From Cricetomys ansorgei (taxonomy: Eukaryota; Chordata; Mammalia; Rodentia; Nesomyidae), in assembly GCA_026225945.1 (NCBI GenBank), contig JAMJFZ010000181.1, forward strand, positions 2,542,001 to 2,606,000: DNA of 64,000 nucleotides, read 5' to 3'. The position numbers and the translations under genes were made by a program. Shown here piece after piece: positions 60,200-64,000 of the stretch. Position 1 is the stretch's first letter. Each line of letters starts with the position of its first letter. The notes beneath the pieces were generated by a model. It was given only the letters and a program-made list of their open reading frames with translations, searched no databases and had not been told where the DNA came from.

Positions 60200-60775
60200 G
60201 AGTCCTCCTGCCTGGGCATTATTGGGCCAGTTCACTCTCTTTAAATCAAACCCACAATGACTCCCAGTTCTCATCCTATCAGATTTAAATTGCTAACAGT
60301 ATTGTGGGCGCTAGGCGTCTGTTAGCCCCACAATGTGGTTTTGCTCCCTGATCCCGATTTCTGCTGTCATATCCTCTATTCAATTTTTATTTATTGCCTG
60401 CTCTCCATTTATACAATAGCACAGAGTGATCTCATTTGTCATTTACCGCAACAATTTTTCCAGCCTGTATAGCTGAATCCTATTTTTCTTCTCTTTCAAA
60501 TCATTGTGCTCCAGCCCTCAACTCCCCCATCCCCCCAAACCCTCCCCACACACACACACACTGGCTGTATTTTGCAGTCTGTCCCCATTTGTCTGGGGGC
60601 CTCTTTCATCTCTCACCCTTCTTGGTGCTGCATGTACCTCTGCTTAGCTCTCTGTTGGGTTTTTTGTCTTATTCTTCTCACTGGATTTTAAAATCCCTTC
60701 CACAGCAAAGGCTTCCCTTTCCTTCCTGCAGTGTTCTACATACGTTAGACACTCAGTACAGAAATTTGATGGCAA
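60200..60775 (+). repeat. Ancient L2-like fragment in the 3' UTR, tentative
   Basis: aatgactcccagttctcatc, gtgctgcatgtacctctgc and ggattttaaaatcccttcca, ending with a gttagacactcagtac stretch that resembles the end of mammalian L2. Very diverged. The 118-codon ORF here has no domain. Confidence 0.35.
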
Positions 60776-61028
60776 GAGTTGCCTGTACTTAGATTTCTCT
60801 TTTTAATAGGGAGAGCTAGAGAATTTCCCCCCCTTTTTTTCTTTTCTTTTTTTTTAGGACAAATTTTACATGCTTCAAAAATTATAAGAGGTGATGATTC
60901 ACCTGGAAATTCCAAGTCTAGTCTGTTTAAATCATTGAGAATATCAGACTGAAAATCATGGGGCTGTATCATAATAGGCTTTCTTTCAGGATGTTATAGT
61001 CAGTATAGTGACCAAATTGTATTTGATT

Positions 61029-61034
61029 AATAAA
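61029..61034 (+). terminator. Internal AATAAA in the 3' UTR
   Basis: Canonical hexamer (gattaataaaactc) about 3.07 kb into the terminal exon. The downstream sequence is less clearly T/GT-rich than at the distal site. Possible minor poly(A) site. Confidence 0.35.
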
Positions 61035-61925
61035 ACTCAAAAAGTGATGCATTCACTCTGCTATTATCTCATTAATAAGAGTTCATCTGCATATCATCAT
61101 CTAGGTTTATCTTGTTTTTATAATGGGTATTCAAAAATGGCCACCAGAGGATGTGTGTAAATACAAGTGCTTGTATTTGCCTGTTGTTGGGAACTGGAGA
61201 AAAAATAATTGTGTGGCAATCCTTTGTATTTTTACTGTATTTAACTGAGAGTTTATTTAGAAAGGAGTTTTCAAATCTCTTAACTGCCACAACCACTGGG
61301 GGGGTCTTGTTAAGTCATCTTCAGTGGTTAACAGGGGTGATCCCAGTTAACTTTAAAGAGATGAGCTGTAGCCAGGCAATTGACCTGACTTTAACTTTTA
61401 TAGCCCTTAATTATGACTGTTTAATATTGAGTTTTCCATAAATCTAGTGTTTGGAGGAAAAGAAAAGGCATTGTTAGTAAGCATTCTGTAAGACGGCATC
61501 AGTGGAGTCTTCAAAGTGTTGTTTGTTACCATGATGGATGGAAGCAGAAAACATTTTTGATTTTTATTAAACAGAGCATTATTTACAGAAAGCCACTGTT
61601 GAGAATTAGTTCCCACATCATATAAATATCCATTAACCATGCTAAATTGTAAGAGAACTCCAGCGTTGCTATGTGCAAGGTACTCTCTTGGGAGCCTTTT
61701 TGCATAGCAATTAAAGGTGTGCTATTTGTCAGTAGCCATTTTTTGCAGTGATTTAAAGACCAAAGTTGTTTTACAGCTGTGTTACCCTTAAAGTTTTTTT
61801 TTTTATATGTATTAAATCAATTTATCACTGTTTGAAGCTTTGAATACCTGGCAATCTTTGCCAAGATACTTTTTTTATTTAAAAAAAATAACTGTAAATA
61901 TGACCCTGTAATATTATATATACTT

Positions 61926-61955
61926 AATAAAACATTTTAAGCTATTTGTTGGGCT
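61926..61955 (+). terminator. Distal poly(A) signal and cleavage region of CD47
   Basis: AATAAA at 61926-61931 in an A/T-rich setting, followed by a cleavage-compatible stretch and the T/GT-rich sequence gctatttgttgggctattt. It lies about 3.98 kb after the start of exon 11, matching the expected long 3' UTR. Confidence 0.7.
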
Positions 61956-62194
61956 ATTTCTATTGCTGCGACAGAAGACCACAAGCACATTTCTGAGAAA
62001 TGTTGTGTCTTAATACACTTTTCTAGTTTTCAAAATTGTATGTAATAGAAAGGATGATTTCTTTAAAAACGTGTTTTTACCTCGTAGTTTAACTATATTC
62101 AATACGTGAATCTTCAGAGTTTTAATTAGAAGTTTGAAAGAGTTGTAGGATGTGCCTTAGTTAACTTTTCATAATTTTTTCCCCACAAGAGAGT

Positions 62195-62325
62195 ATAAAC
62201 ATCATGAGCAGACCAGGGGTCCAGGGTTCTAGTCCTGGCAGTACTGCTCCCTAGCAAAAGACCCTGATAAAGCCCTTAACCTGTGCCTTTACAGGATGAG
62301 GTTAGCCTCTGCCCAAACTGCCCAA
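62195..62325 (+). repeat. MIR SINE (ancient)
   Basis: cagggttctagtcctggcag, cttaacctgtgcctttacag and gatgaggttagcctctgccc follow the MIR sense order. Confidence 0.55.
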
Positions 62326-62589
62326 ACTGAAATATATGATTCTCCATTTTAATTTGTCTTCCATTAAGCTATTTTGACTGCAATTAAAGAAAATTCAAAA
62401 TCTAAGGCGGGAGGGAGCTGGCCAGTGTAACCTGAAAATTCATCTGTTACCGCTGGAGTCTGGGCCTCTGAGCTAGTCAAGGAGTTGGGGTCCTGCTTTC
62501 TCTTTGTGGACCCTCCCCTGCCGGTTCCATATGACACTAAGAGGCCTAAGACAGAGCCGGGAAAAAAAATGTACTTACAAAATGGGTAC

Positions 62590-62915
62590 ATGTCTCATTG
62601 CTGTGATGAAATACATTGACAATAGCAACTTAGGAAGAAAGGGTTGATTTTGGCCCACAGTTTGAGGTTTTCAGTTCATCAAGGTAGAGAAGTCACGGTA
62701 TGAAGGTTCTGAAGAGGCTACTGTATTGCATCCATAGTCAGGAAGCGAAGAGTAATGGATGAATGCTATTGCTCAGCTTCCCTTCTTATTCTTCATCTTG
62801 CAGATGGGTCTTCCCATCTCAACCTGATCTAGACAGTCCCTCACAGACATACTCGGAGGCTTGTCTACTGGGTGGTGTTAGATCCTGTCAAACTGGTGTT
62901 GTTAACTACCGGAAG
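62590..62915 (+). repeat. Rodent interspersed repeat, type C
   Basis: cattgctgtgatgaaataca, caacttaggaagaaagggtt, gcatccatagtcaggaagcg, gggtcttcccatctcaacct, gatcctgtcaaactggtgtt: a common rodent repeat. Library name not confirmed. Confidence 0.55.
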
Positions 62916-64000
62916 GACGTGTGTTACTAAGTCATCAAGGCTAAGCATTTCTTGCTCTAATTTGGCCAGACCCAATTCCACACTGGAACAGAGGTTGTGG
63001 GCTGTATCCACAGTGCATTATCTCAGCTGGGAGTTGGAGAACAGAGAGTAAGTTCTCTTGAAGCAGAACTGGGTAGTTTCCAGACAATTGAAGTCGTTAG
63101 GTTTGAGGCACAGGTTCCCAGGCAGCGCCACATCCCTTCAGGTCTTTCTTATAAGCCTACATTACATGTGTGATTGTCAACCATTTCAATAGAAAATAAT
63201 ATTTGGCAGCAAAGCCCCATCTCATTCCCTACATCACAGGCAATTTAATTTGTATTCACTTAAGAGAACTTTTTCCTTCTCAGCAGGAGTAACTAATGGA
63301 ATTCAGAAAGCCTTTAATGGCCCACCTCCTACACTGAAAGCTGCTCAGGGTAGCACAGAACTGTACTCAACCTGATTAGAACTCCCATTGAGGTGTGGGG
63401 TTCAAGTGCAACTGGGTTTCACTTTTGTGTGACACCTTTCCACCCAAGGCCTCAGGTTTGACAACTTTACAAAACAGTGGATTAGGTTAATATCTGAGGT
63501 TGTCCACTTGATGGTATTTGCCTTGTGGGAACTCACACAGCAGGCTGATTGTAAGCTTCAGGTTCAGGTGCTTACCTACCACATCAGAGGGAAATGAAGT
63601 ATTTAACCCTAAGGTACAGAAAATTCGGCTGCTTATTTAATGTTGAAGATAGCGCCATAGAACACAGAGAAGTGATCAGAACTCTATTTATTAGTTGTCT
63701 ATATATCTAGTTGTTTGACGAGAAGGCAACAATCCTTCAGCTTTGTAGTAGCCAGGTGTAGGGAATCATAACCCAGTGTGGGCAATGATGAACATTTCTT
63801 TCAGATTTGGATATTAATATTCTGCAAATCTGAAAACTTCAGTGTGGTGTCAGTCTTGGTGACAGCATGCTAATTTTGCAGTTTTTGTGATACGTGCACT
63901 TGCTCTCTGTGGTTAGACCGTGACCACCGTAGCGTGGTAATAGGCTCTCTAAGAGCCTCTACTTAAAACAAGCTTATTACATCATAGACCCATCTTCCCA

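Larger units (their letters stand above)
57969..61950 (+). other. Cd47: CD47 3' untranslated region (about 4 kb)
   Basis: Runs from the stop to the distal poly(A) signal at 61926. Its length is close to that of the long 3' UTR of human CD47. It contains a proximal AATAAA at 58175, a 22-T tract at 58664-58685, further U-rich stretches near 60832-60855 and 61794-61805, several ATTTA motifs, another AATAAA at 61029, and an old L2-like stretch at about 60.2-60.8 kb. No open reading frame in it looks coding. The end is inferred from the signal and the T/GT-rich sequence after it. Confidence 0.75.
61951..64000. other. Downstream flank
   Basis: No gene recognised. It holds a MIR-like piece at about 62195-62325 and a rodent repeat at 62590-62915. 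The last kilobase shows no repeat or coding pattern I can name. Confidence 0.6.

Noticed and set aside
60436..60792. 118-codon ORF in the 3' UTR
   Set aside because: Pyrimidine-rich, domain-free, and within an old L2-like stretch.

Overview
The window is mammalian nuclear DNA and carries one protein-coding gene, CD47 (integrin-associated protein, the SIRP-alpha and thrombospondin-1 receptor), complete on the + strand from CpG-island promoter to distal polyadenylation signal. B1, B2/B3 and ID SINEs together with rodent-type L1 point to a muroid rodent. The predicted protein is very close to mouse and rat CD47 as I remember them but identical to neither, so a cricetid or another non-Mus, non-Rattus species is the best guess.

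Layout: 1-560 upstream flank; about 560-1400 CpG island with GC box, CRE-like and NRF-1-type sites and a GGC tract; exon 1 (signal peptide) at 1103; a 10.9 kb intron 1; exon 2 (whole IgV domain) at 12040-12387; an alternative 84-nt extracellular stalk exon at 13433-13516; an intron 2 full of L1, SINE and LTR-like repeats; exons 3-7 (five membrane segments) between 31058 and 45418; an 8.7 kb repeat-rich intron 7; small tail exons 8, 9 and 10 at 54100, 55389 and 56053; terminal exon 11 from 57964 with a roughly 4 kb 3' UTR ending near 61950; then about 2 kb of downstream flank with only repeats seen.

Without the stalk exon and with all tail exons the CDS is 966 nt (321 residues plus stop), against 323 residues in human CD47. 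Every exon junction follows GT-AG. Exons 2-7 and the stalk exon all begin and end in phase 1, so each can be skipped or included without a frame change. Exons 9 and 10 extend the cytoplasmic tail, and the first bases of exon 11 close the protein in two different frames.

The most interesting points are: the stalk exon, which is longer than the mouse one I remember (28 against about 21 residues) and adds two cysteines and a glycosylation sequon; a 160-nt exon-like segment in intron 8 that is open in the tail frame and has the same phase signature as exon 9; a 42-nt poison-exon candidate 78 nt downstream of exon 3; and a 3' UTR with proximal and distal poly(A) signals separated by U-rich tracts, the arrangement known from human CD47 for 3'-UTR-dependent protein localisation. 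I found no second gene, structural RNA gene or CRISPR array.
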